From NCBI GenBank assembly GCA_021776245.1, contig JAJFGF010000062.1:55742-119741 (forward strand): a stretch of 64,000 nucleotides of DNA, written 5' to 3'. A model generated the notes under the pieces. The model made no database searches. It saw nothing but the letters and a program-made list of their open reading frames with translations, and was not told the DNA's origin. The stretch comes from Hyphococcus sp. Its GTDB lineage: Bacteria; Pseudomonadota; Alphaproteobacteria; Caulobacterales; Parvularculaceae. This document shows positions 26,087 through 33,665 of the stretch, in pieces. The stretch's first letter is position 1; each line of letters starts with the position of its first letter. A program made the translations under genes and the position numbers.

Positions 26087-26800
26087 TCAGCCGTCCAGCA
26101 ATTCCCCAACCCATTGGGGAACGATCTGCGTCGCCGGGCCATAGCGGCTGTCGGTAAAAAGCTGCGCATTTTCCGAAGGCTCAAGATTAAGCTCGGTTGC
26201 GGCAATATTGAGAGCGCGCGCTTCGGAGACAAATCCTGCAGCCGGATAAACCGAACCGGACGTGCCGATGGAAACAAAGAGATCGGCCTCGCTGATCGCC
26301 GCGACGGCTTCATGCATGAAGCGCGGCAATTCGCCAAACCACACCACATAGGGACGCATGCTCCCTGCGCGTTCACATGCGGGGCACGCAGTTTCAATAC
26401 TCAGATCCTCGCGCCATTCACGCACATCGCTGCATGCCGCGCAAATCGATTTTGAGAGCTCTCCGTGCATGTGCAGAAGGTTTTTGGCGCCGGCGCGCTC
26501 ATGGAGGTCATCGACATTTTGCGTCACCAGCGTCAGCCGGCCGCCGCATGCCTCAAGCCCGCATTCAAGTTCGGCGAGCGCATGATGCGCAGCGTTTGGA
26601 TCAACGCCGGGAAGCGCCCGGCGCCGGTCATTATAAAAAGAATGAACCAGCGCCGGATTGGCGGCGAAGCCTTCCGGCGTCGCCACCTCGCGATAATCAT
26701 ATTTCGCCCACACGCCGTCCTTGTCGCGAAAGGTTGCGACGCCCGATTCGGCGGAAATGCCGGAGCCGGTCAGAACGACAATGTTTCCAGGCGAAGTGAT
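26087..26800 (-). CDS. Sir2-family NAD-dependent deacylase with no canonical start codon
   Basis: A sirtuin of about 237 residues. All core motifs are present: NIVVLTGSGISAES (NAD loop), ATFRDKDGVW, VTQNVDDLHERAG, the catalytic His in HMHGE, two CxxC zinc pairs (CAAC, CPAC) and the VSIGTSGSVYPAAG strand. YDYR (Y-x-x-R) before EVATPEGF is the pocket motif of CobB/SIRT5-type desuccinylases. The NAD loop lies upstream of any ATG, GTG or TTG in frame; the first such codon (GTG 26713) would remove it. AAGGA at 26806-26810 is spaced 5 bases from an ATC at 26800, which is the best start. The stop of the upstream DUF1993 gene overlaps this leader. Confidence 0.85.
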   Translation of the reverse strand: MTSPGNIVVLTGSGISAESGVATFRDKDGVWAKYDYREVATPEGFAANPALVHSFYNDRRRALPGVDPNAAHHALAELECGLEACGGRLTLVTQNVDDLHERAGAKNLLHMHGELSKSICAACSDVREWREDLSIETACPACERAGSMRPYVVWFGELPRFMHEAVAAISEADLFVSIGTSGSVYPAAGFVSEARALNIAATELNLEPSENAQLFTDSRYGPATQIVPQWVGELLDG

Positions 26801-26808
26801 AACCGTCC

Positions 26809-27318
26809 TTATTGTGGAGCCGCCAAAAAGTCGCGTTTGCCAATCTCGACACCGAGATGACGAAGAATAAGATAAGACGCCGTCACATGAAAATAGAGAT
26901 TGGGGATGATGAAATTCTGAATAAAGAATGCGCGTTTAAACGTTTGTTCCTCAGGCCCGACGGGAACGGTGATGTCGCCGTCCGGGTCAGCGTTGATCGC
27001 ATCGTCGGATAATTCGCTCAAGAAGCCGCGTGACTTTTTTATATGCGCGTGCAGGCTCGCAAATGTGTCATCAAGTTCACCCAAACTGGGAACCTCAACG
27101 CCGGCAAGCCGGGACATCGCGCGCGCTGGAACTTCAGTGGCGACCTGGACCTGAAACTTCAACGGAAACATGTCCGGCGCCAAGCGCCAGTTTAAGAAGA
27201 CAGCTTCATCGACCCCCTTCGCCTTGGCGTGCGCTGCTCCTTTTTTTAAAACGCCGTCAAGGCCGGTAAACATCTGATCGACCGCGTTGCGAGTGACATC
27301 AGAAAGTGTAATAGACAT
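26809..27318 (-). CDS. DUF1993 family protein
   Basis: A 169-residue soluble protein of the DUF1993 family, all-helical by look, related to the DinB-like fold. The FNWRLAPDMFPLKFQVQVATE block and the FFIQNFIIPNLYFHVTASYLILRHLGVEIGKRDFLG-like end are the family signature. An AAGGA ribosome site lies 7 bases upstream of the ATG. It is directly followed by the sirtuin and probably shares its transcript. Function is unknown. Confidence 0.88.
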   Translation of the reverse strand: MSITLSDVTRNAVDQMFTGLDGVLKKGAAHAKAKGVDEAVFLNWRLAPDMFPLKFQVQVATEVPARAMSRLAGVEVPSLGELDDTFASLHAHIKKSRGFLSELSDDAINADPDGDITVPVGPEEQTFKRAFFIQNFIIPNLYFHVTASYLILRHLGVEIGKRDFLAAPQ

Positions 27319-27400
27319 ATCAGAATTCCTTAAAAACGCGCCAGGGTCAGGCGCTGGCTCTATATTAGACGTGTGACGCCATTTACAACAGCCGCCGCCC

Positions 27401-27490
27401 TAGAGCATGATGCAAAGTCGAAAGCGAAGCTTTTGACGGGAACCGATTGGCGGCTTTGCCGCCAAACTTCGCAAGGTCATGCGACAAAAC
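27401..27490 (+). repeat. dispersed repeat family A, copy 3
   Basis: TAGAGCATGATGC-AAAGTCGAA, GCGAAGCTTTTGACGGGAACC, the ATTGGCGGCTTTGCCGCCAAAC hairpin and GGTCATGCGACAAAACTA. It matches copy 2 at 9979-10068 closely. It lies between the divergent DUF1993 and phosphatase genes. Confidence 0.7.
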
Positions 27491-27513
27491 TATAACAACG
27501 AGCTGCGATTTCG

Positions 27514-27981
27514 ATGACAACAAGCATTCTCTTTGTTTGCCTTGGCAATATCTGCCGGTCGCCGGCCGCGGAAGGCGTCTTGCGCGCAAAATCGCGCGCG
27601 CGCGGCATGAAATTGTTTATTGAATCCGCCGGCACCGGCGCATGGCATGTGGGCGATCCCCCGGATGTACGCATGATCAAGGCGGCCGTGCAGCGCGGTT
27701 ATGACCTTTCCTACCTGCGCGCGCGAAAGATAGAACAGTCTGACTTTTATGCGTTTGATTATCTTCTCGCCATGGATCTAACCAACCAGACCGATCTTCT
27801 GTCGATTGGCCCGCCTGACAGGACCTGCGACATCCGCTTGTTTCTCGATTTTGCCGAAGGCGAGACGCGCGAAACGCCCGATCCCTATTCTGGCGGCGCC
27901 GACGGGTTTGCGCATGTGCTCGATCTGATTGAAAAAGGCGCCGAAGGTTTTCTTGATCACCTGGAAGACGAAAGCGAATAG
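27514..27981 (+). CDS. low-molecular-weight protein-tyrosine phosphatase
   Basis: A 155-residue cytoplasmic phosphatase. The P-loop CLGNICRS near the N terminus gives nucleophile Cys9 and Arg15. The general acid is Asp123 in DPYSGG. Length and motif spacing are normal for the LMW-PTP family, which removes phosphate from protein tyrosine (or, in some bacteria, arginine). It overlaps the convergent ThpR gene by 25 bases at its 3' end. Confidence 0.93.
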   Translation: MTTSILFVCLGNICRSPAAEGVLRAKSRARGMKLFIESAGTGAWHVGDPPDVRMIKAAVQRGYDLSYLRARKIEQSDFYAFDYLLAMDLTNQTDLLSIGPPDRTCDIRLFLDFAEGETRETPDPYSGGADGFAHVLDLIEKGAEGFLDHLEDESE

Positions 27982-28499
27982 CTCGCTTCGATTTCATAGT
28001 GACTGGCCGCGCCGCCAAGGCGCGATGAAAAAAGATGAAACTCCCCGACGCGAAATAAATCCGTTGAGAACAAGCTGTTCACCGCACAATAATCAGCGAC
28101 ATCGTTCCGGCGTGCGCCTTTTAAATAGGCAAGCGTTACATGCGGCGTGAATTTGCGCCGCTCGAGATTGAAATCCTTTCGACGCAACGCATTTTCGATT
28201 TTAGACTGCAGATGTATTAAGCTGGGAGCGTTGTTGACGCCCGCCCATAGCGCGCGCGGCCGCTTGTCGCCGAAAAACCCCAGGCCGGAAATCTTGATGT
28301 CGAATGGCGGCGCTCCAATTGATGTCAGGGCGTCGATGGCGCCGTTAAATCCATGGCGGTCAGTCTCGCCAATAAAGGCAAGAGACAAATGAAAATTCTC
28401 GGGCGGGCGCCAGCGCGCGCCCTCAACGCCGTTCTGCAGCGTCGCCAGCATTTCGGCGATGGGTTCGGGAATGGAAAGGGCGACAAATAATCTATGCAT
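27957..28499 (-). CDS. thpR: RNA 2',3'-cyclic phosphodiesterase
   Basis: A 180-residue 2H phosphoesterase. The two catalytic HxTx/HxSx motifs are HLSL (His37) and HVTL (His120), with the usual spacing. The LFVALSIPEPI start and GLGFFGDKRPRALWAGV segment fit ThpR/LigT, which opens RNA 2',3'-cyclic phosphates. It converges with and overlaps the phosphatase gene by 25 bases, and is divergent from the SDR gene. Confidence 0.9.
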   Translation of the reverse strand: MHRLFVALSIPEPIAEMLATLQNGVEGARWRPPENFHLSLAFIGETDRHGFNGAIDALTSIGAPPFDIKISGLGFFGDKRPRALWAGVNNAPSLIHLQSKIENALRRKDFNLERRKFTPHVTLAYLKGARRNDVADYCAVNSLFSTDLFRVGEFHLFSSRLGGAASHYEIEASYSLSSSR

Positions 28500-28581
28500 G
28501 CGGCAAATGCTGTGCGACGTATGATTGCGCCGATTACGCTGCTTTGCAGCTTGTGTCGATCAAATAGGATCAACGGAAAAT

Positions 28582-29451
28582 ATGACTGATAAGAAACTGT
28601 TTTGTCTGGGTTACGGATACGTAGCGGCAGCGCTCGCCCGGCGCCTCAAACTCGAGGGATGGCAAATTGCCGGCACAACAACTTCTGAAGAAAAAGCCGG
28701 GGCGATGCGCGAAAGCGGCATCGAAGCGCATCACTGGCAAGGCGATCATTTTAATCCGGCCTGGCTGGACGGCGCGGATGCAATCTTGATATCAACGCCG
28801 CCCGGCAAAAAGGGATGCCCGGCTTTTTACGCCGCAAGCGATGCGATCATTGAACGCCGTGAAGGCATAAAATGGATCGGCTATCTTTCGACCAATGGAG
28901 TTTACGGCGATCATAACGGCGCGTTGGTTGATGAAACAAGCGATCTCAAACCGACCAGCGAACGCGCAAGGGCCAGGATCGCCGCTGAAGCCGAATGGGC
29001 GGGGCTCGGCGTGGCCTGGTTACTGCCGCTGATTTTCTTCCGCCTGCCCGGCATATATGGTCCCGGCCGCTCTGCGCTCGACACCGTGCGCGCCGGCAAA
29101 GCGCGGCGCATTTTTAAAGAAGGCCAGGTCTTTAACCGCATGCATGTGGACGATATCGCGGCAGCGCTTGCCGCAAGCATGGAAAACCCGCGCATTCATG
29201 ATCTTTACAATCTCGCCGATGATGATCCCAGCCCGCCCCAGGATGTTATTGATTACGCCTGCAGACTTTTAAATGTCGCGCCGCCGCCATTAACGCCGCT
29301 CGACGAAGCAGATATCTCTGATATGGCGAAAAGTTTTTACAGCGACAACAAGCGCGTTTCAAATGCGCGCACAAAAGAAGCGCTTGGCGTGACGCTCAAA
29401 TACCCGACTTATCGTGAGGGGCTCGACGCGCTGATGAATGCGCCAGAATGA
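28582..29451 (+). CDS. NAD(P)-binding SDR family protein (YeeZ-like)
   Basis: A protein of about 289 residues with a Rossmann fold. The nucleotide-binding loop is GYGYVAAALARRL. The active-site-like region is YLSTNGVYGDHNG, and MHVDDIAAAL follows. This pattern matches YeeZ-type extended SDR/epimerase-like proteins, whose substrate is unknown. I chose ATG 28582 because the fold begins there (MTDKKLFCLGYGYV); the frame extends to 28525 without homologous sequence. The gene end overlaps the long frame of the TolB-like protein but not its chosen start. Confidence 0.85.
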   Translation: MTDKKLFCLGYGYVAAALARRLKLEGWQIAGTTTSEEKAGAMRESGIEAHHWQGDHFNPAWLDGADAILISTPPGKKGCPAFYAASDAIIERREGIKWIGYLSTNGVYGDHNGALVDETSDLKPTSERARARIAAEAEWAGLGVAWLLPLIFFRLPGIYGPGRSALDTVRAGKARRIFKEGQVFNRMHVDDIAAALAASMENPRIHDLYNLADDDPSPPQDVIDYACRLLNVAPPPLTPLDEADISDMAKSFYSDNKRVSNARTKEALGVTLKYPTYREGLDALMNAPE

Positions 29452-29545
29452 AGTCATTGAGCGACAAACGGTATTGCCCCGGCCTGGGCGCCATAGGATC
29501 AAACCGGGTTATTTGCTGAAACTGAATCCATCGGGAGCAATATTT

Positions 29546-30484
29546 ATGCGTCTGGCCCTTGCAACCATTGCCGCAGCCGTTTCGATCAGCGCCGCCCAGG
29601 CGGAATCACAGGCCGAGCCGGTGATTGTTACACAAGTGATGGATTCTTATCCGGCCGTCTCGCCGGACGGCGCGACGCTGTTGTTTCAATCAACGCGGTC
29701 CGGGCGCGTTGCCTTATATCTTGCCGACATCAATGGCGGGAATCTGCGCCTCCTCCTCGACAGCGGCGACGATCCGGTCGTGCCGTCCTGGTCGCCCGAC
29801 GGGTCGATGATCGCCTATGCGGCGACCATAGACGATCAGTCGGAAATCTTTGTCATGCAGGCCGATGGCTCCCAACGCCGCCGACTAACAAATGACCCCG
29901 GCGATGATTCCCATCCCCATTGGTCGGCGGACGGCCGCATATTTTTCAACTCTGCGCGCACCACACCGAACCGCAACGCCGACTGGTCCGACCAGTGGCA
30001 CGAAATCTTCAGCATGAATGCTAACGGCGGCGAAATCATTCAGCACACCAATTGCCGGGCAGTTTGCACATTTGCAACACCGTCCCCGGATGGCCGTATG
30101 ATCACCTATAGAAGAGTGATAGACGCGCCTGGCCGGGATTGGAGTCAGTCGGCGATTGAAAGAAACTCTGAAATCTTTGTCGCGAAGCTGGACGGCTCCG
30201 ACGAGCGCAACATTTCAAACGATCCGGGTTTTGACGGCTGGCCGGTCTGGTCGCCGGATTCAAAATGGGTCGCGTTTGCCAGCAATCGCGACGGCGCGCC
30301 ATACGCAGCGCAGGTTTACCTCGCCGCGCCGGACGGAAAATCCACAAGGCGGATTACGACAGGTCCCTGGTCACACGCGCAACCAAGCTTTTCACCTGAC
30401 GGAAGCACAATTTACGCCTATCGCCTGGTTGAGGGCGTTGATTTTGAATTTGGGCATATCGCCGCTTATGCGACGGGCCTTTGA
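29546..30484 (+). CDS. exported TolB-like PD40 beta-propeller protein
   Basis: A protein of about 312 residues with a signal peptide (ALATIAAAVSISAAQA) and a six-bladed TolB-like propeller: repeated motifs such as SYPAVSPDGATLLF, VVPSWSPDGSMIAYA, SHPHWSADGRIFF and GWPVWSPDSKWVAFA. It lacks the TolB N-terminal domain and is not next to tolQRA/pal, so it is not TolB itself. I chose ATG 29546 because GGGAG sits 8 bases upstream and the signal peptide starts there. It probably binds a protein or sugar in the periplasm. Confidence 0.86.
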   Translation: MRLALATIAAAVSISAAQAESQAEPVIVTQVMDSYPAVSPDGATLLFQSTRSGRVALYLADINGGNLRLLLDSGDDPVVPSWSPDGSMIAYAATIDDQSEIFVMQADGSQRRRLTNDPGDDSHPHWSADGRIFFNSARTTPNRNADWSDQWHEIFSMNANGGEIIQHTNCRAVCTFATPSPDGRMITYRRVIDAPGRDWSQSAIERNSEIFVAKLDGSDERNISNDPGFDGWPVWSPDSKWVAFASNRDGAPYAAQVYLAAPDGKSTRRITTGPWSHAQPSFSPDGSTIYAYRLVEGVDFEFGHIAAYATGL

Positions 30485-30494
30485 CGCGCCAGGA

Positions 30495-30935
30495 CTATGC
30501 GCCGCCTTTCGACGCTTCCTCTTCACTCGGCGCAGGGGCGTTTTCATCCCATTCGTAAATGCGCCTGATATGACAGCGCTGGGAAAACCCGCCACTGTCT
30601 TCGACAATGATAACATCGCCGCGCCGGAGGCAGCCGCCCCCCGGACGCGAATCAAGACCGATCACCTGAGCAAAACGAAAGACGCGTTCCGGGCAGGCGC
30701 CGGAAACTTCAACGCGATACCAGTCATTGACGCCTTTTTCCAAAAGAACGACATTGTCCTCGCCCTTTACGGACTTCCAGCCATTGATGTTTCGCGGGAA
30801 ACAAATGCGGTCAACTTTGGCGCCAATACGCGGATCGGGCCCGTTGTTCTTTTCCTTCTCAGCGAGGCTTGGCGTTACAATGGCCGCAAGCGCCGCCGCT
30901 GCGGCGAAAATGGCCAAACCGGATCTCATATTCAT
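30495..30935 (-). CDS. exported DUF6491-like protein
   Basis: A 146-residue secreted protein. A signal peptide (LAIFAAAAALAAIVTPSLA) precedes a domain with ICFPRNINGWKSV, WYRVEVSGACPERVFRF and CLRRGDVIIVED. The conserved Cys pattern and the NINGW motif resemble DUF6491 proteins. The C terminus is acidic. The function is unknown. It converges with the TolB-like gene and is divergent from ahcY. Confidence 0.78.
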   Translation of the reverse strand: MNMRSGLAIFAAAAALAAIVTPSLAEKEKNNGPDPRIGAKVDRICFPRNINGWKSVKGEDNVVLLEKGVNDWYRVEVSGACPERVFRFAQVIGLDSRPGGGCLRRGDVIIVEDSGGFSQRCHIRRIYEWDENAPAPSEEEASKGGA

Positions 30936-31032
30936 GATCTCATCCCTTTTTCACGCCCGGCCCGACCCAACTATACGCCGATACCCGCCAAAATCGCCAC
31001 ACAAAGCCGGGAGCACGCCCAATATCAATCAC

Positions 31033-31048
31033 ATAAAGAAATCTTTAT
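31033..31048. promoter_or_regulatory. palindromic operator candidate upstream of ahcY
   Basis: ATAAAGA-AA-TCTTTAT is a perfect 7-base inverted repeat with a 2-base centre, in the sequence ACATAAAGAAATCTTTATATGT. It lies about 75 bases before the ahcY start. SahR-type ArsR regulators of SAH recycling bind AT-rich palindromes of this style upstream of ahcY in proteobacteria. The assignment is by position and pattern only. Confidence 0.45.
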
Positions 31049-31123
31049 ATGTCTCTTGGCATTATCCCGGCGCGCTGTTATATGCCGCGCCACATCACCC
31101 GAATTTATAAGGATTTCCGCCCC

Positions 31124-32530
31124 ATGAACGCTCCCAGCCACCATGATTATGTCGTCAAGGACCTCGAACTCGCCCAGTGGGGCCGCCAGGAAATTGAGAT
31201 TGCCGAAACCGAAATGCCTGGCCTGATGGCGACCCGCGAGGAATACGGGTCCGCGCAGCCGCTGAAAGGCGCGCGCATTGCCGGCTCGCTGCATATGACG
31301 ATCCAGACCGCCGTGTTGATCGAGACTTTGCAGGCGCTCGGCGCCGATGTCCGCTGGGCCTCGTGCAATATCTACTCAACCCAGGATCACGCCGCAGCAG
31401 CGATTGCCGCTTCGGGAACGCCGGTCTTTGCGTTCAAAGGCGAGAGCCTTGAAGAATACTGGGATCTTGCCGATCGCATTTTTGAATGGCCGGATGGCGA
31501 GACCGCCAACATGATCCTCGACGATGGCGGCGATGCAACTTTGCTGATCCTGTTGGGCGCTGACGCGGAAAAAGATCCGACGCTGCTCGACAAACCGTCG
31601 AACGAAGAAGAAGAAGCGCTTTTCGGGACGATCAAACGCCGCCTCGCCAAACAGCCGAACTGGTATTCGACGGTCAAAGCAAACATCAAGGGCGTAACCG
31701 AGGAAACAACGACCGGCGTATTGCGGCTTTATCAACGCCAAAAGGCCGGCACGCTCCCCTTCCCGGCAATTAACGTCAACGACTCGGTCACAAAGTCGAA
31801 ATTTGACAATAAATACGGCTGCAAGGAATCACTGGTTGACGGCATTCGTCGGGGTACGGATGTTATGATGGCCGGCAAATTGGCGCTCGTCGCCGGCTAT
31901 GGCGATGTGGGCAAAGGTTCTGCCCTGTCGTTGCGCGGCGCCGGCGCCCGCGTGATGGTCACCGAAGTCGATCCGATCTGCGCGTTGCAGGCGGCGATGG
32001 ACGGTTATGAAGTCGTCACCATGGAAGAGGGCGCACCGCGCGCCGATATTGTCATCACCGCCACCGGCAATAAAGATGTGTTGACGGTTGATCATATGCG
32101 GTCACTGAAAGACATGGCGATTGTCGGCAATATTGGCCATTTCGATAATGAAATTCAGGTCGAAGGCCTGCGCAATTTCAAATGGACCAATGTCAAAGAT
32201 CAGGTCGATATGATCGCGTTTCCAGACGGCAGCCGCATGTTGCTGTTGTCACAAGGACGCTTGCTAAACCTTGGCAACGCAACCGGTCATCCAAGCTTTG
32301 TGATGTCTGCATCATTCACCAATCAGACGCTGGCGCAGATCGAGCTTTTCACCAAAGGTGATGAGTACGAAAACGAAGTCTATGTGCTGCCAAAACATCT
32401 CGACGAGAAAGTTGCGAAACTGCATCTCGACAAAGTCAACGCGCATCTGTCGCAACTGTCTGACGAACAGGCGGATTATATTGGCGTGCCGGTGGAAGGT
32501 CCGTTTAAGAGTGATCAGTACCGCTACTAA
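31124..32530 (+). CDS. ahcY: adenosylhomocysteinase
   Basis: A 468-residue S-adenosylhomocysteine hydrolase, which splits SAH into adenosine and homocysteine and keeps SAM-dependent methylation running. N-terminal substrate-domain motifs are [16 protein letters not shown] and [15 protein letters not shown]. The NAD-binding loop is [10 protein letters not shown] (about residue 260). The C-terminal KSDQYRY tail reaches into the partner subunit. I chose ATG 31124 because AAGGA lies upstream; an open frame starts at 31049 inside the presumed operator. Length is normal for the bacterial type with an insertion. Confidence 0.97.
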   Translation: MNAPSHHDYVVKDLELAQWGRQEIEIAETEMPGLMATREEYGSAQPLKGARIAGSLHMTIQTAVLIETLQALGADVRWASCNIYSTQDHAAAAIAASGTPVFAFKGESLEEYWDLADRIFEWPDGETANMILDDGGDATLLILLGADAEKDPTLLDKPSNEEEEALFGTIKRRLAKQPNWYSTVKANIKGVTEETTTGVLRLYQRQKAGTLPFPAINVNDSVTKSKFDNKYGCKESLVDGIRRGTDVMMAGKLALVAGYGDVGKGSALSLRGAGARVMVTEVDPICALQAAMDGYEVVTMEEGAPRADIVITATGNKDVLTVDHMRSLKDMAIVGNIGHFDNEIQVEGLRNFKWTNVKDQVDMIAFPDGSRMLLLSQGRLLNLGNATGHPSFVMSASFTNQTLAQIELFTKGDEYENEVYVLPKHLDEKVAKLHLDKVNAHLSQLSDEQADYIGVPVEGPFKSDQYRY

Positions 32531-32896
32531 CTGGAACGCGTTTACAATTCTTCGAATCGCAAACGCACTCCAGATTCATTGATTGTCGCGCATCCGAACC
32601 CGAGTGAGGGTCGGATAGAGCCGAACCGCATACATTTTTTGTGGACGCGCTCTCGCGGCAATAGAACGAAACAAATGACATCCGGGCCGCCTTCAGGGCG
32701 GCCCGTTTCTTTTGCACCCCGAAAAAGTGATCAAATACAGCCCGGACAGGCCTTGCATGGGGGCGCATATGGATTTAGGCTGCTACTATTGTAGCATATC
32801 AATGTAGCACGGGGGCGTGCTGACGATTTGCAGGCGTAAATACCGCCGCCCTGCTGCGCCAATTTTGCCGGGATCCAGCCCGGAAAGGAGCGCGCG
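32531..32896. other. gap between ahcY and the TonB-like gene
   Basis: It contains the terminator at 32684-32716. The following 180 bases include a TAGCATATCAATGTAGCAC stretch and the strong GGAAAGGAG ribosome site before 32897. No ORF is supported, and the TonB-like promoter should lie between 32720 and 32880. Confidence 0.5.
32684..32716 (+). terminator. rho-independent terminator after ahcY
   Basis: The stem GGGCCGCC with loop TTCA and arm GGCGGCCC is followed by GTTTCTTTT. It is about 155 bases past the ahcY stop and points the right way. Confidence 0.8.
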
Positions 32897-33475
32897 ATGG
32901 CTTTTTTCAGATGGTTTGTTGGCTTGCCGGCGGCGGCAATTGTCACAGCCGGCCTGTTTTTCATGATGGCGGGTTTAATCCGCCAGGATGGCGTCGATGT
33001 CCCGGAGGCAACGCCTTATCCCGAGCTTAATATTCACGCCAAGATAACTGAAACCCCGCCTGGCCCCCCTAAGCCGATAAGACCCACACGGGCGGACCCG
33101 CCGGAAATCAAAATTCCTCCATCGGGGAGGCTAAAGGAGCCAGGTCCGGTAACTTTTCCAAAGCCCAAGCCCGGCATTGATACAAGGCCCGGCGGAAATT
33201 CCGCTGGTTTCCCAAAACCGGTCATCAAATACCCGCCGCAATATCCGGAAAACTGCCGCTCCCGGGCCGCTGAAGGCACAGTAACAGTGCAATTCGACGT
33301 CACACCAGAAGGTGACGTCGTCAATCTGCGGATCATTGAATCTGCAAATAGCTGTTTCAACCGCACCGTCATTAAGACTGTGTCTAAGTGGAAATACCCG
33401 CCGGCGACCAGGGGCGGCCGCGCAGTCACGCGTCATGGCGTGGTCGAAATCATCCGGTTTGAGCTGAAAGACTGA
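32897..33475 (+). CDS. TonB-like energy transducer protein
   Basis: A 192-residue protein with an N-terminal membrane anchor (VGLPAAAIVTAGLFFMMAGLI), a Pro-rich periplasmic spacer (PPGPPKPIRPTRADPPE ...) and a TonB C-terminal domain (PPQYPENCRSRAAEGTVTV ... VVNLRIIESANSCFNRTVI). The gene has a strong GGAAAGGAG ribosome site. It is shorter than TonB of E. coli and there is no exbBD or TonB-dependent receptor nearby, so it may energise one particular receptor elsewhere. Confidence 0.88.
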   Translation: MAFFRWFVGLPAAAIVTAGLFFMMAGLIRQDGVDVPEATPYPELNIHAKITETPPGPPKPIRPTRADPPEIKIPPSGRLKEPGPVTFPKPKPGIDTRPGGNSAGFPKPVIKYPPQYPENCRSRAAEGTVTVQFDVTPEGDVVNLRIIESANSCFNRTVIKTVSKWKYPPATRGGRAVTRHGVVEIIRFELKD

Positions 33476-33665
33476 TTTTCCGGGGCTGCCGGGCCTGTTG
33501 AAAATTTCACCCGGCGGCCCCCAGAAAAGCGGATCAGGGCCCTAGCAGACCTCCGCAAACACAGTACATATTGTGCAATTCGCTCGCCCCGGCACAAAAT
33601 ATTGGCGAATCTCAATATTTTGCGTGCAAGGCGGAGCTTGGCGTTTGTGGTCGAGGTGCGCAGAA

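Noticed and set aside
26012..26799. long plus-strand frames over the sirtuin gene
   Set aside because: They are mirror frames of the sirtuin coding sequence (GC-rich codon third positions); the minus-strand product has all family motifs.
31049..31123. N-terminal extension of ahcY
   Set aside because: AhcY proteins begin near the ATG at 31124 and the extension overlaps the palindromic operator region.
30156..31127. 323-codon plus-strand frame covering the end of the TolB-like gene and the DUF6491-like gene
   Set aside because: It is out of frame with a clear propeller protein on one side and antisense to a gene with a clear signal peptide on the other.
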